A stretch of 64,000 bases of DNA, taken from contig NZ_CP010892.1 in assembly GCF_000931465.1 (NCBI RefSeq), positions 6,781,388-6,845,387 on the forward strand, written 5' to 3'. The notes beneath the pieces are model-generated. The model saw only the letters and a program-made list of their open reading frames with translations. It was not told the DNA's origin and searched no databases. How positions within the stretch are numbered: the first letter of the stretch is position 1; every line of letters starts with the position of its first letter. Source of the DNA: Pseudomonas sp. MRSN 12121. GTDB taxonomy: Bacteria; Pseudomonadota; Gammaproteobacteria; Pseudomonadales; Pseudomonadaceae. The translations under genes and the position numbers were made by a program. Of this stretch, positions 25,039-33,341 are shown piece after piece.

Positions 25039-26001
25039 TCAGCCGGCGCCAGGGACGAAATGCTTCTGCGCGGTGCCGCGCGCGATCAGGCGGGAGATGT
25101 AGTCGAGTTTCTGCGCGTCCTGGTCAACGAAACGGAAAGTCAGCTGCAGCCACTCGCTGTCCGGCTTCGGCTCGTAAGCCACCACCGCATGCAGGTAGCC
25201 GTTCAGGCGCGCCACCTCGGCATTGTCGCCCTGCTCCAGGTCCAGCACCGCACTGTCCAGCACCTGCGGCAGGGTCTCGGTGCGCTTCACCACCAACAGC
25301 GCTTCCTTGATGCTCAGGGCCTTGATCACGCATTGCTGGGTGCCGTTGGGCAGACGCAACTGGCCCTGGCCACGACCGCCGGCCGGCGCCGCGGCAGCGG
25401 CCGGGGCCTTCACCGGAGGACTGTTGAGCAAACCACGCGAAGGCGCCGCGGCCGGCGCGGGAGCCGCCACCACGGCTGGCTTGGCGAACGGATTGACTGC
25501 CGCAGCCGCCGGCGCGGCGCCTATCACTTCCGCCTTACCGCCGGTCAGGGCACTCAGGGAATCGTTGCCGAACGCCGAGTTCATCTTGGTCGGCGCGCTG
25601 TTCATCAGCGTGTCGAGCTTGCCGACCTTGTTCAATGCCTGCTTGACCTTGGTCAGCAGCTGCTCGTTGGTGAATGGCTTGCTGACATAGCCGGAAACAC
25701 CGGCCTGGATGGCCTGCACCACGTTTTCCTTGTCGCCGCGGCTGGTAACCATGATGAACGGCATGGCCTTCATGGCTTCCTGGCTGCGGCACCAGGTCAG
25801 CAGTTCCAGGCCGGACATTTCCGGCATTTCCCAGTCGCACAGGACCAGGTCGAAGGATTCACGCGCCAGCAGGGCCTGGGCTTTACGGCCGTTGATGGCG
25901 TCCTCGATCTTGATGCCAGGGAAGTAGTTGCGCAGACATTTCTTCACCAGGTCACGAATGAACGAAGCGTCATCCACCACCAACACACTTACCTTACTCA
26001 T
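25039..26001 (-). CDS. CheY-like response regulator with Ala/Pro linker and C-terminal domain
   Basis: 320 aa. The receiver domain (1-125) has acidic residues Asp10-Asp11, phospho-acceptor Asp56 in LVLCDWEMPEMSG, TS at 84-85 and KPF. A low-complexity Ala/Pro linker (about 155-215) leads to a C-terminal domain (about 220-320, RLPNGTQQCVIKALSIKEALLVVKRTETLPQVLD) that may be PilZ-like, though I do not see the RxxxR motif clearly. No DNA-binding domain is evident. P. aeruginosa has the same gene between the M23 peptidase and phoU. The output partner is unknown. Confidence 0.8.
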   Translation of the reverse strand: MSKVSVLVVDDASFIRDLVKKCLRNYFPGIKIEDAINGRKAQALLARESFDLVLCDWEMPEMSGLELLTWCRSQEAMKAMPFIMVTSRGDKENVVQAIQAGVSGYVSKPFTNEQLLTKVKQALNKVGKLDTLMNSAPTKMNSAFGNDSLSALTGGKAEVIGAAPAAAAVNPFAKPAVVAAPAPAAAPSRGLLNSPPVKAPAAAAAPAGGRGQGQLRLPNGTQQCVIKALSIKEALLVVKRTETLPQVLDSAVLDLEQGDNAEVARLNGYLHAVVAYEPKPDSEWLQLTFRFVDQDAQKLDYISRLIARGTAQKHFVPGAG

Positions 26002-26121
26002 CGACCACCCCTTTAAAAATCCCGGCTAGCATAACGCTTTACTGATGGCACTTTGCCAAAACTCTTCAGTCACGCCAGGACTTTTCGTTCGCGGGCGCTG
26101 CTTTTCAAGTTCCAATCCCGG

Positions 26122-26152
26122 AAACGAAAACGCCCGGCCAAAGGGCCGGGCG
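26122..26152 (-). terminator. Rho-independent terminator of the pst-phoU operon
   Basis: Read on the minus strand: stem CGCCCGGCC, loop CTTT, stem GGCCGGGCG (26131-26152), then TTTTCGTTTCC. It lies 17 bases past the phoU stop. Confidence 0.85.
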
Positions 26153-26168
26153 CTTCTCTCGGGCAACC

Positions 26169-26930
26169 TTACTTATCGTCAGCTTCACCGGGAACATTAG
26201 CGGTTTCGGCACTTGTGCCTTCAACTTCTTCCTTCATCCGCTTCAGGCCCAGATGGCGTACGTCGGTGCCGCGAACCAGGTAGATCACCAGCTCGGAGAT
26301 GTTGCGCGCGTGGTCGCCGATCCGCTCCAGGGAGCGCAGTACCCAGATGATGCTCAGAACGCGCGAGATCGAGCGCGGATCTTCCATCATGTAGGTGGCC
26401 AGCTCGCGCAGCGCGGTCTTGTACTCGCGGTCGATGATCTTGTCGTACTGGGCCACCGACAGCGCCAGGTCGGCGTCGAAACGGGCGAAGGCGTCCAGCG
26501 CGTCGCGGACCATGTTGCGCACCTGGTCGCCGATATGCCGCACTTCCACATAGCCGCGCGGGGCTTCGCCTTCTTCGCACAGCTGGATGGCGCGACGGGC
26601 GATCTTGGTCGATTCGTCGCCGATGCGCTCCAGGTCGATCACCGACTTGGAGATGCTGATGATCAACCGCAGGTCGGAAGCCGCCGGCTGGCGGCGGGCG
26701 AGAATGCGCAGGCACTCCTCGTCGATGTTGCGTTCCATCTGGTTGATCTGGTCGTCGATCTCGCGCACCTGCTGGGCAAGCCCCGAATCGGCCTCGATCA
26801 GCGCGGTGACGGCGTCGTTGACTTGCTTCTCGACCAGCCCGCCCATCGCCAGGAGGTGGCTGCGCACTTCCTCGAGTTCGGCGTTGAACTGCTGGGAGAT
26901 GTGGTGAGTGAGGCCTTCCTTCGAAATCAT
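26169..26930 (-). CDS. phoU: Phosphate signalling protein PhoU
   Basis: 253 aa, two PhoU three-helix repeats. The metal-binding E/DxxxD-type motifs appear in the regions around INQMERNIDEECLRILARRQP and YKTALRELATYMMEDPRSI. PhoU couples PstSCAB activity to inhibition of PhoR when phosphate is plentiful. ATG 26930 (MISKEGLTHH) has GGAG 6 bases upstream; a longer frame from 26960 is not preferred. It is the last gene of pstCAB-phoU. Confidence 0.96.
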   Translation of the reverse strand: MISKEGLTHHISQQFNAELEEVRSHLLAMGGLVEKQVNDAVTALIEADSGLAQQVREIDDQINQMERNIDEECLRILARRQPAASDLRLIISISKSVIDLERIGDESTKIARRAIQLCEEGEAPRGYVEVRHIGDQVRNMVRDALDAFARFDADLALSVAQYDKIIDREYKTALRELATYMMEDPRSISRVLSIIWVLRSLERIGDHARNISELVIYLVRGTDVRHLGLKRMKEEVEGTSAETANVPGEADDK

Positions 26931-26944
26931 GGTTTGCTCCGCAA

Positions 26945-27038
26945 AAGCTGTGAGCTGCAAGCTACAAGCTGCAAGCTATTTGTGTCGTTAGTCGAACCGC
27001 CCTTACTGGCCGCTTGAAAGCTTGCGGCTGACAGCTGC
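26945..27038. repeat. AGCTGCAAGCT repeat cluster in the pstB-phoU spacer
   Basis: Two copies of AGCTGCAAGCT at 26953-26963 and 26967-26977, 14 bp apart, face a diverged inverted copy (AGCTTGCGGCTGACAGCTGC) at 27019-27038. They can fold into a hairpin within the pstB-phoU transcript. Similar GCAAGCT arrays are common between Pseudomonas genes. Confidence 0.6.
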
Positions 27039-27041
27039 TTC

Positions 27042-27875
27042 CTAGCCGTAGCGACCGGTGATGTAGTCTTCGGTCTGCTTCTTCGCCGGGTTGGTGAACA
27101 GGGTGTCGGTATCGCCGAATTCCACCAGTTTGCCCATGTACATGAATGCCGTGTAGTCGGACACGCGCGCGGCCTGTTGCATGTTGTGGGTCACGATGAC
27201 GATGGTGAACTTGGACTTCAGTTCATAGATCAGCTCTTCGACCTTCAGGGTGGAAATCGGGTCGAGGGCCGAGCACGGTTCGTCGAGCAGCAGCACTTCC
27301 GGCTCCACGGCGATGGTCCGGGCGATCACCAGACGCTGCTGCTGGCCGCCGGACAGGCCGAGCGCCGAGTCGTGCAGGCGGTCCTTGACCTCGTCCCACA
27401 GCGCCGCGCCCTTGAGCGCCCATTCCACGGCTTCGTCGAGAATGCGCTTCTTGTTGATGCCCTGGATGCGCAGGCCGTAGACCACGTTCTCGTAGATGGT
27501 CTTCGGGAAGGGGTTGGGCTTCTGGAACACCATGCCCACGCGACGGCGCAGCTCGGCCACGTCTTCGCCCTTGCGGTAGATGTTGTTGCCGTAGAGGTTG
27601 ATCTCGCCTTCCACGCGGCAACCGTCCACCAGGTCGTTCATGCGGTTGAAGGTGCGCAGCAGGGTCGACTTGCCGCAACCGGACGGGCCGATGAAGGCGG
27701 TCACGCGCTGCTTCGGAATGTTCATGCTGACGTCGAACAGCGCCTGCTTTTCACCGTAGAACAGGCTCAGGCCCGGGACTTCGATGGCCACGGTTTCCTG
27801 TTCCAGGCTCAGGCTCTGCTTGTCGCGGCCCAGGGCCGACATGTTGATGCCGTGGGTATGTGCTTCTTGCTGCAT
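27042..27875 (-). CDS. pstB: Phosphate ABC transporter ATPase PstB
   Basis: 277 aa with Walker A GPSGCGKST (about 63-71), Q-loop MVFQKPNPFP, signature LSGGQQQRL and Walker B VLLLDEP. It drives phosphate import through PstC-PstA. The N-terminal 28 residues (MQQEAHTHGINMSALG...) precede the conserved core; the in-frame ATG at MSALG is an alternative. It is separated from pstA by 175 bp holding a REP pair. Confidence 0.97.
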   Translation of the reverse strand: MQQEAHTHGINMSALGRDKQSLSLEQETVAIEVPGLSLFYGEKQALFDVSMNIPKQRVTAFIGPSGCGKSTLLRTFNRMNDLVDGCRVEGEINLYGNNIYRKGEDVAELRRRVGMVFQKPNPFPKTIYENVVYGLRIQGINKKRILDEAVEWALKGAALWDEVKDRLHDSALGLSGGQQQRLVIARTIAVEPEVLLLDEPCSALDPISTLKVEELIYELKSKFTIVIVTHNMQQAARVSDYTAFMYMGKLVEFGDTDTLFTNPAKKQTEDYITGRYG

Positions 27876-27944
27876 GGGTAACTCCCTGCGCTAACAAATT
27901 CGATTCAGTGGGCCGCGGCGATGAGGCCTGCGGTAGCGTCTTCC

Positions 27945-28038
27945 CTGTAGGAGCGAGGCTTGCCCGCGAAACGAGGGTGAGTCCGACGCAATGTCTGCGC
28001 CTGGAACATCCCATCGCGAGCAAGCTTCGCTCCTACAG
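27945..28038. repeat. REP pair between pstA and pstB
   Basis: CTGTAGGAGCGAGGCTTGCC at 27945 faces its inverse GCAAGCTTCGCTCCTACAG ending at 28038, about 45 bp apart. REP pairs inside operons often stabilise the upstream message; here it could set PstA relative to PstB levels (inference). Confidence 0.8.
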
Positions 28039-28050
28039 GGGTGGCGCCGA

Positions 28051-29721
28051 TCAACTATCCAGTGCCTTGTACTTCTCGCGCAGGTGGTTACGAATCCACA
28101 CCGCCGACAGGTTGAGTATCGCGATCACCAGCACCAGCAGCAGCGCCGTGGCGTACACCAGCGGCCGCGCGGCCTCGACGTTCGGGCTCTGGAAGCCGAC
28201 GTCATAGATATGGAAGCCCAGGTGCATGATCTTCTGGTCCAGGTGCAGGTACGGGTAGTTGCCGTCCACCGGCAGCGACGGCGCCAGTTTCACCACGCCT
28301 ACCAGCATCAGCGGCGCCACTTCGCCGGCGGCGCGGGCCACCGCGAGGATCATGCCGGTCATCATTGCCGGGCTGGCCATCGGCAGCACGATCTTCCACA
28401 GGGTTTCCGCCTTGGTCGCCCCCAGGGCCAGGGAGCCTTCGCGCACAGTGCGGGGAATCCGCGCCAGGCCTTCCTCGGTGGCCACGATCACCACCGGCAC
28501 CGCCAGCAGCGCCAGGGTCAGGGATGCCCAGAGCAGGCCCGGGGTGCCGAAGGTCGGCGCCGGCAGGGCCTCGGGGAAGAACAGCCGGTCGAGCGAGCCG
28601 CCCAGCACGTAGACGAAGAAGCCCAGGCCGAACACGCCGTAGACGATCGCCGGAACGCCCGCCAGGTTGTTCACCGCGATGCGGATCACCCGGGTCAGGG
28701 CGTTCTGCTTGGCGTATTCGCGCAGGTAGACCGCGGCCAGTACGCCGAACGGGGTGACGATCATCGCCATGATCAGGGTCATCATCACGGTGCCGAAAAT
28801 CGCCGGGAAGATCCCGCCTTCGGTGTTGGCTTCACGCGGGTCGTCGCTGAGGAACTCCCAGACCTTGCTGAAGTAGAAACCCAGTTTGGTGAAGGTGCCC
28901 ATGGCGTTCGGCTGGTAGGCGTGCACCACCTTGCCCAGGCCGATTTCCAGTTCCTTGCCGTTGGCGTCGCGGGCGGTCAGGCTGTCGCGGTTGAACTGCG
29001 CGTGCAGGTCGCTCAGGCGCGCTTCGACTTCCTGGTAACGAGCGTTCAGCTCGGCGCGCTCGCTGTCCATGTCGGCCTGGGCGGCAGCATCGAGCTTGCC
29101 GTCCAGCTCCAGCTTGCGACCGTGCAGGCGGATGCGCTCCAGGCCCGAGTTGATCGCACCGATGTCGGTCTTCTCCAGGGTCTTGAGCTGGGCGGCCAGC
29201 TTGTTCACCCGGTCGATCCGCGCTTGCAGCTCGGGCCAGGCGGCCTCGCCTTCGGCGATCACCTTGCCGTTTTCCTTGACGTTGACCAGGTAGCCGTAGA
29301 AGTTGCCCCACTCGCGACGCTCGACGGCCATCAGCTCCGGCGGCGTGGTCTGGTTGGTCAGCCAGTCGCCGACGATCCACGTGAAATCGTTGCCGTTCAG
29401 GTCACGGTTACCGACCTTGATCAGCTCGCGGGTCATGAACTCGGGGCCTTCGTCCGGCACTGGCAGGCCGGCGCTCTTGAGCCGTGCGCGCGGCACTTCT
29501 TCCTTCTGCACCACTTCGCCGACGACCAGGTGCTGGGCCTGGCCCGGGATGTCGTAGCTGGCGTGCACCAGGTCCGCCGGCCAGAAGTGGCCCAGGCCAC
29601 GCACGGCGATCACCGCCAGCAGGCCGATGGTCATGATGACCGCGATGGACACCGCGCCACCGCTGATCCAGACGCCCGGGGCGCCGCTCTTGAACCAGTC
29701 TTTCAGGGAGTTCTGTTTCAC
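28051..29721 (-). CDS. pstA: Phosphate ABC transporter permease PstA (long form)
   Basis: 556 aa, about twice the E. coli length. One N-terminal membrane helix (about 22-45) is followed by a large soluble insertion (about 50-290) with a probable coiled coil (RIDRVNKLAAQLKTLEKTD... MDSERAELNARYQEVEARL). The canonical permease domain with five helices is at the C-terminus, including the EAA-like loop REGSLALGATKAETLWKIVLP. This long form is typical of Pseudomonas. It follows pstC by 15 bases. Confidence 0.95.
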   Translation of the reverse strand: MKQNSLKDWFKSGAPGVWISGGAVSIAVIMTIGLLAVIAVRGLGHFWPADLVHASYDIPGQAQHLVVGEVVQKEEVPRARLKSAGLPVPDEGPEFMTRELIKVGNRDLNGNDFTWIVGDWLTNQTTPPELMAVERREWGNFYGYLVNVKENGKVIAEGEAAWPELQARIDRVNKLAAQLKTLEKTDIGAINSGLERIRLHGRKLELDGKLDAAAQADMDSERAELNARYQEVEARLSDLHAQFNRDSLTARDANGKELEIGLGKVVHAYQPNAMGTFTKLGFYFSKVWEFLSDDPREANTEGGIFPAIFGTVMMTLIMAMIVTPFGVLAAVYLREYAKQNALTRVIRIAVNNLAGVPAIVYGVFGLGFFVYVLGGSLDRLFFPEALPAPTFGTPGLLWASLTLALLAVPVVIVATEEGLARIPRTVREGSLALGATKAETLWKIVLPMASPAMMTGMILAVARAAGEVAPLMLVGVVKLAPSLPVDGNYPYLHLDQKIMHLGFHIYDVGFQSPNVEAARPLVYATALLLVLVIAILNLSAVWIRNHLREKYKALDS

Positions 29722-29736
29722 AGACTTCTACCTTTC

Positions 29737-32022
29737 TTAAAGCGACGAGTATTTCTTGCGCAGACGCTGACGGATCAGCTCCGCGAGGGTGTTCATGACG
29801 AAGGTGAACAACAGCAGCACCAGCGCCGAGAGGAACAGCACGCGGTAGTGGCTGCCGCCGACTTCCGACTCGGGCATTTCCACCGCGACGTTGGCGGCCA
29901 GGGTGCGCAGGCCTTCGAACAGGTTCATTTCCATGACTGGGGTGTTGCCGGTGGCCATCAGCACGATCATGGTCTCGCCGACGGCGCGGCCCATGCCGAT
30001 CATCAGCGCCGAGAAGATGCCCGGGCTGGCGGTGAGGATCACCACGCGGGTCATGGTCTGCCAGGGGGTCGCGCCCAGGGCCAGGGAGCCCAGGGTCAGG
30101 CCGCGCGGCACGCTGAACACGGCGTCTTCGGCGATCGAGTAGATGTTCGGGATCACCGCGAAGCCCATGGCCAGGCCGACCACCAGGGCGTTGCGCTGGT
30201 CATAGGTGATCCCCAGGTCGTGGGAGATCCACATGCGCATGTCGCCGCCGAAGAACCAGTTCTCCATGAACGGGCTCATGTACAGCGAGAACCAGCCCAC
30301 GAGGATGATCACCGGGATCAGGATCGCGCTTTCCCAGCCGTCCGGCACCTTCAGGCGCAGGGTCTCGGGCAGGCGGCTCCAGGCGAAACCCGCCACCAGG
30401 ATGCCGATCGGCAGCAACATCAGCAGGCTGAAGATGCCCGGCAGATGACCTTCGACGTAAGGCGCCAGGAACAGGCCGGCGAAGAAGCCGAGGATTACTG
30501 TCGGCATCGCTTCCATCAGTTCGATCACCGGCTTGACCTTGCGGCGCATGCCCGGGGCCATGAAGTAGGCGGTGTAGATCGCCGCGGCAATCGCCAGCGG
30601 CGCCGCCAGCAGCATCGCGTAGAACGCCGCCTTGAGGGTGCCGAAGGTCAGTGGCGAGAGGCTCAGCTTGGGTTCGAAGTCGGTGTTGGCCGCGGTCGAT
30701 TGCCAGACGTATTTGGGCTCGTCGTAGTTCTCGTACCAGACCTTGCTCCACAGCGCGCTCCAGGACACTTCCGGGTGCGGGTTGTCGAGCACCAGCGGTT
30801 GCAGCTTGCCGCCGGCTTCGATGATCACGCGGTTGGCTCGTGGCGACAGGCCGAACAGGCCTTCGCCCTCGACCACCTGGTCCACTAGCAGGGTACGGTG
30901 CGCGGTGCTGTGGAACACCCCGAGCTTGCCCGAGGCATCCAGCGCGACGAAGCCTTTGCGGCGCTCTTCGGCGGTGATTTCGATGATGGGCGTGGTGCCC
31001 ATCTGGAAGGTGCGGATCTGCTTCAGGCGCAGTTCGCCGTCCGTGTCGCGGGCCATGAACCACTGGGCCAGGCCGCCCTTGGAAGTACCGATGATCAGCG
31101 AGATGCCGCCCACCAGCTGGGTGCTGGCGGTCACTTCGGCATTGGCGTCTTCCAGCAGTTTGTAGCGGCCGTTGAGGCTCTTGTCGCGCAGGCTGAACAC
31201 GTCGGCCTGGGCACGCCCGTTGATCACGTACAGCCATTGCTGGCGCGGATCGATGTACATCGCCTTGACCGGTTCGGTCATCTGCGGCAGCTCGATGCGG
31301 TTCTGCTCGCTGGTGACTTCGCCGGTCATCATGTTTTCTTCGCGGGTCAGCTGCAGCACGTGCAACTGCGCCCCGCTGGAACCCGCCACCACCAGCGTCG
31401 AATCGGTGGCGTTGAGGTTGACGTGCTCCAGGGCGCCGCCCTGCTCGTTGAGCACGATCGGGGTTTCGCCATACGGGTACTCGACGGCCGGCGAAATAGT
31501 TTTCTTGCCTTCCGGGTAACTGACTTTATAGGTGTGACGGAACACCAGCGCCTGGCCGTTGGACAGGCCCACCACCACCAGCGGGCTGCCCGGCTGGTCC
31601 TTGCCGATGGCGGTCACGGTGGCGCCCGCCGGAATAGGCAAGTCGACGCGACGCAGTTCGGCGCCGTTGTCGATGTCGAAGAACAGCGCCTGGCCCTTGT
31701 CGGAAACCCGCATGCCGACCTGGTTCTGCTCTTCCAGGGAGAACATCAGCGGTTTGCCGGCGTCCTGCATCCAGGCGGGAGTCAGTGGGTCCTTGGCAGT
31801 CAGGTCGGCGCCCTGGAACAGGGGCATCACGACATAGGCGAGGAAGAAGAAGATCAGGGTGATCGCGGCCAGCACGGCCAGGCCGCCAACGAGGACGTAC
31901 CAGCGGGTCAGGCGATCTTTGAGCGCACGGATGCGGCGCTTGCGTTGCAACTCGGGCGTATTGAAGTCAATGCGCTTGGGAGGGGAAGTCGGAGTCATGG
32001 TGGAATTGGCCAGATCATTCAT
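29737..32022 (-). CDS. pstC: Phosphate ABC transporter permease PstC (long form)
   Basis: 761 aa. One helix (about 48-72) leads to a large periplasmic domain (about 80-440) rich in beta strands, then the permease domain (about 460-760) with the EAA loop PRGLTLGSLALGATPWQTMTRVVI. The chosen ATG 32022 gives MNDLANSTMTP. Its Pho box lies only 23 bases upstream, which would make a transcript with almost no leader; the ATG at 31998 (MTPTSPPKRID) is therefore a real alternative. There is no clear Shine-Dalgarno at either. Confidence 0.94.
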   Translation of the reverse strand: MNDLANSTMTPTSPPKRIDFNTPELQRKRRIRALKDRLTRWYVLVGGLAVLAAITLIFFFLAYVVMPLFQGADLTAKDPLTPAWMQDAGKPLMFSLEEQNQVGMRVSDKGQALFFDIDNGAELRRVDLPIPAGATVTAIGKDQPGSPLVVVGLSNGQALVFRHTYKVSYPEGKKTISPAVEYPYGETPIVLNEQGGALEHVNLNATDSTLVVAGSSGAQLHVLQLTREENMMTGEVTSEQNRIELPQMTEPVKAMYIDPRQQWLYVINGRAQADVFSLRDKSLNGRYKLLEDANAEVTASTQLVGGISLIIGTSKGGLAQWFMARDTDGELRLKQIRTFQMGTTPIIEITAEERRKGFVALDASGKLGVFHSTAHRTLLVDQVVEGEGLFGLSPRANRVIIEAGGKLQPLVLDNPHPEVSWSALWSKVWYENYDEPKYVWQSTAANTDFEPKLSLSPLTFGTLKAAFYAMLLAAPLAIAAAIYTAYFMAPGMRRKVKPVIELMEAMPTVILGFFAGLFLAPYVEGHLPGIFSLLMLLPIGILVAGFAWSRLPETLRLKVPDGWESAILIPVIILVGWFSLYMSPFMENWFFGGDMRMWISHDLGITYDQRNALVVGLAMGFAVIPNIYSIAEDAVFSVPRGLTLGSLALGATPWQTMTRVVILTASPGIFSALMIGMGRAVGETMIVLMATGNTPVMEMNLFEGLRTLAANVAVEMPESEVGGSHYRVLFLSALVLLLFTFVMNTLAELIRQRLRKKYSSL

Positions 32023-32044
32023 GCGCACACCCTAGCGATCCTGT

Positions 32045-32062
32045 ATGACAGAAAGATGACAA
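32045..32062 (-). promoter_or_regulatory. Pho box upstream of pstC
   Basis: On the minus strand TTGTCAT-CTTT-CTGTCAT, only one mismatch to the PhoB consensus CTGTCAT-N4-CTGTCAT. Its promoter-proximal edge is 23 bases from the pstC ATG at 32022. The expected -10 region falls at about 32029-32034 (TAGGGT). Confidence 0.9.
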
Positions 32063-32122
32063 TGCAGTGACGCAACAAATCCGCCGCGTAGCAGAGCTGG
32101 CAGCGGATTGAAAATTGAGGGC

Positions 32123-32148
32123 GTAGGAGCGAGCGGGCCCGCTCCTAC
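32123..32148. repeat. Solo REP-like palindrome, pstS-pstC gap
   Basis: GTAGGAGCG at 32123-32131 and CGCTCCTAC at 32140-32148 surround a GC-rich centre. It is the same end sequence as the other REP units but without the GCTTGCCCGCGAT part. Confidence 0.7.
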
Positions 32149-32150
32149 AG

Positions 32151-32175
32151 GAATCCGGGGATGCTCCCCGGATTC
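32151..32175 (-). terminator. Hairpin downstream of pstS
   Basis: GAATCCGGGG (32151-32160) pairs with CCCCGGATTC (32166-32175) around a 5-nt loop, 5 bases past the pstS stop. There is no T-run, so it may act as a leaky terminator or 3'-end stabiliser between abundant pstS and pstC. Confidence 0.6.
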
Positions 32176-32180
32176 AGGTG

Positions 32181-33179
32181 TTACTTCTTGGCGACTGGAG
32201 CGCCTTCCTGCAGGCCCAGGTCAGCCAGTGCCTTGGCGGCGACTTTGGCTGGCAGCGGGATGTAGCCGTCCTTGACGACTACTTCCTGGCCCTGCTTGGA
32301 CAGGACCAGTTTCACGAACTCGGCTTCCAGCGGGGCCAGAGGCTTGTTCGGGGCCTTGTTGATGTAGACGTACAGGAAGCGGGACAGCGGGTACTTGCCG
32401 TTCAGGGCGTTTTCTTCGGTGTCTTCGATGAAGTCGCTGCTGCCTTTCTTGGCCAGGGCCACGGTCTTCACGCTGGCGGTCTTGTAGCCGATGCCCGAGT
32501 AGCCGATGCCGTTCAGCGAGGAGCTGATGGACTGGACCACCGAAGCCGAGCCAGGCTGTTCGTTGACGTTAGGCTTGTAGTCGCCTTTGCACAGGGCTTC
32601 TTCCTTGAAGTAGCCATAGGTGCCGGATACCGAGTTACGGCCGAACAGTTGGACCGGCTTGTTGGCCAGGTCGCCTTTCACGCCCAGGTCGCCCCAGGTC
32701 TTGACGTCTTCCTTGGCACCGCACAGGCGGGTCGAGGAGAAGATCGCGTCAACCTGTTCCATGGTCAGGTGCTGGATCGGGTTGTCCTTGTGCACGAACA
32801 CGGCCAGGGCGTCAACGGCCACCGGGATGGCGGTTGGCTTGTAGCCGTACTTCTGCTCGAAGGCTGCCAGTTCGGTGTCCTTCATCTTGCGGCTCATAGG
32901 GCCCAGGTTGGAGGTGCCCTCGGTCAGCGCGGGTGGCGCGGTGGCGGAGCCAGCGGCCTGAATCTGGATGTTTACGTTCGGGTATTCTTTCTTGTAGTTC
33001 TCAGCCCACAGGGTCATGAGGTTGGCCAGGGTATCGGAACCGACGCTGGACAGGTTGCCCGACACACCAGTGGTCTTGGTGTAGCTCGGGATAGCAGGGT
33101 CAACAGCGGCAACCGCGTGGGCAGTCGCAACGCCAGCAGCGACAAAAGTCATTGCCGCCATCAAACGCTTCAGTTTCAT
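32181..33179 (-). CDS. pstS: Periplasmic phosphate-binding protein PstS
   Basis: 332 aa with a Sec signal peptide (MKLKRLMAAMTFVAAGVATAHA, cleaved near residue 22-24). Binding-site segments are SSVGSDTLANLMTLW, LGPMSRKMKDTEL and LFGRNSVSGTYGYFKEEAL. This is the Pseudomonas-type PstS, larger than small DING variants. It delivers phosphate to PstC-PstA. It is expressed from its own Pho-box promoter 78 bases upstream. Confidence 0.96.
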   Translation of the reverse strand: MKLKRLMAAMTFVAAGVATAHAVAAVDPAIPSYTKTTGVSGNLSSVGSDTLANLMTLWAENYKKEYPNVNIQIQAAGSATAPPALTEGTSNLGPMSRKMKDTELAAFEQKYGYKPTAIPVAVDALAVFVHKDNPIQHLTMEQVDAIFSSTRLCGAKEDVKTWGDLGVKGDLANKPVQLFGRNSVSGTYGYFKEEALCKGDYKPNVNEQPGSASVVQSISSSLNGIGYSGIGYKTASVKTVALAKKGSSDFIEDTEENALNGKYPLSRFLYVYINKAPNKPLAPLEAEFVKLVLSKQGQEVVVKDGYIPLPAKVAAKALADLGLQEGAPVAKK

Positions 33180-33256
33180 GCCTTACTCCTAGCAGATAGG
33201 GTGTGTTAAGTCGGGCCAAGTATCTGTAGGCCGTGTGAACACTCTATGTCCGGAAT

Positions 33257-33274
33257 ATGACAATTAGATGAAAG
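33257..33274 (-). promoter_or_regulatory. Pho box upstream of pstS
   Basis: On the minus strand CTTTCAT-CTAA-TTGTCAT, two 7-bp repeats 11 bp apart, each one mismatch from CTGTCAT. A TAGAGT -10-like word follows about 10 bases downstream. Confidence 0.82.
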
Positions 33275-33341
33275 GCCAGCATTCGCGATGGATGGCTGGC
33301 CCTTCTTTTTTGAGGGGGTCAGGGCGTGCGTGACGCCGGCC

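Noticed and set aside
27991..30888. 965-codon open frame opposite pstA/pstC
   Set aside because: Antisense to two clear permease genes; His/Gln/Arg-rich translation is typical of a shadow frame.
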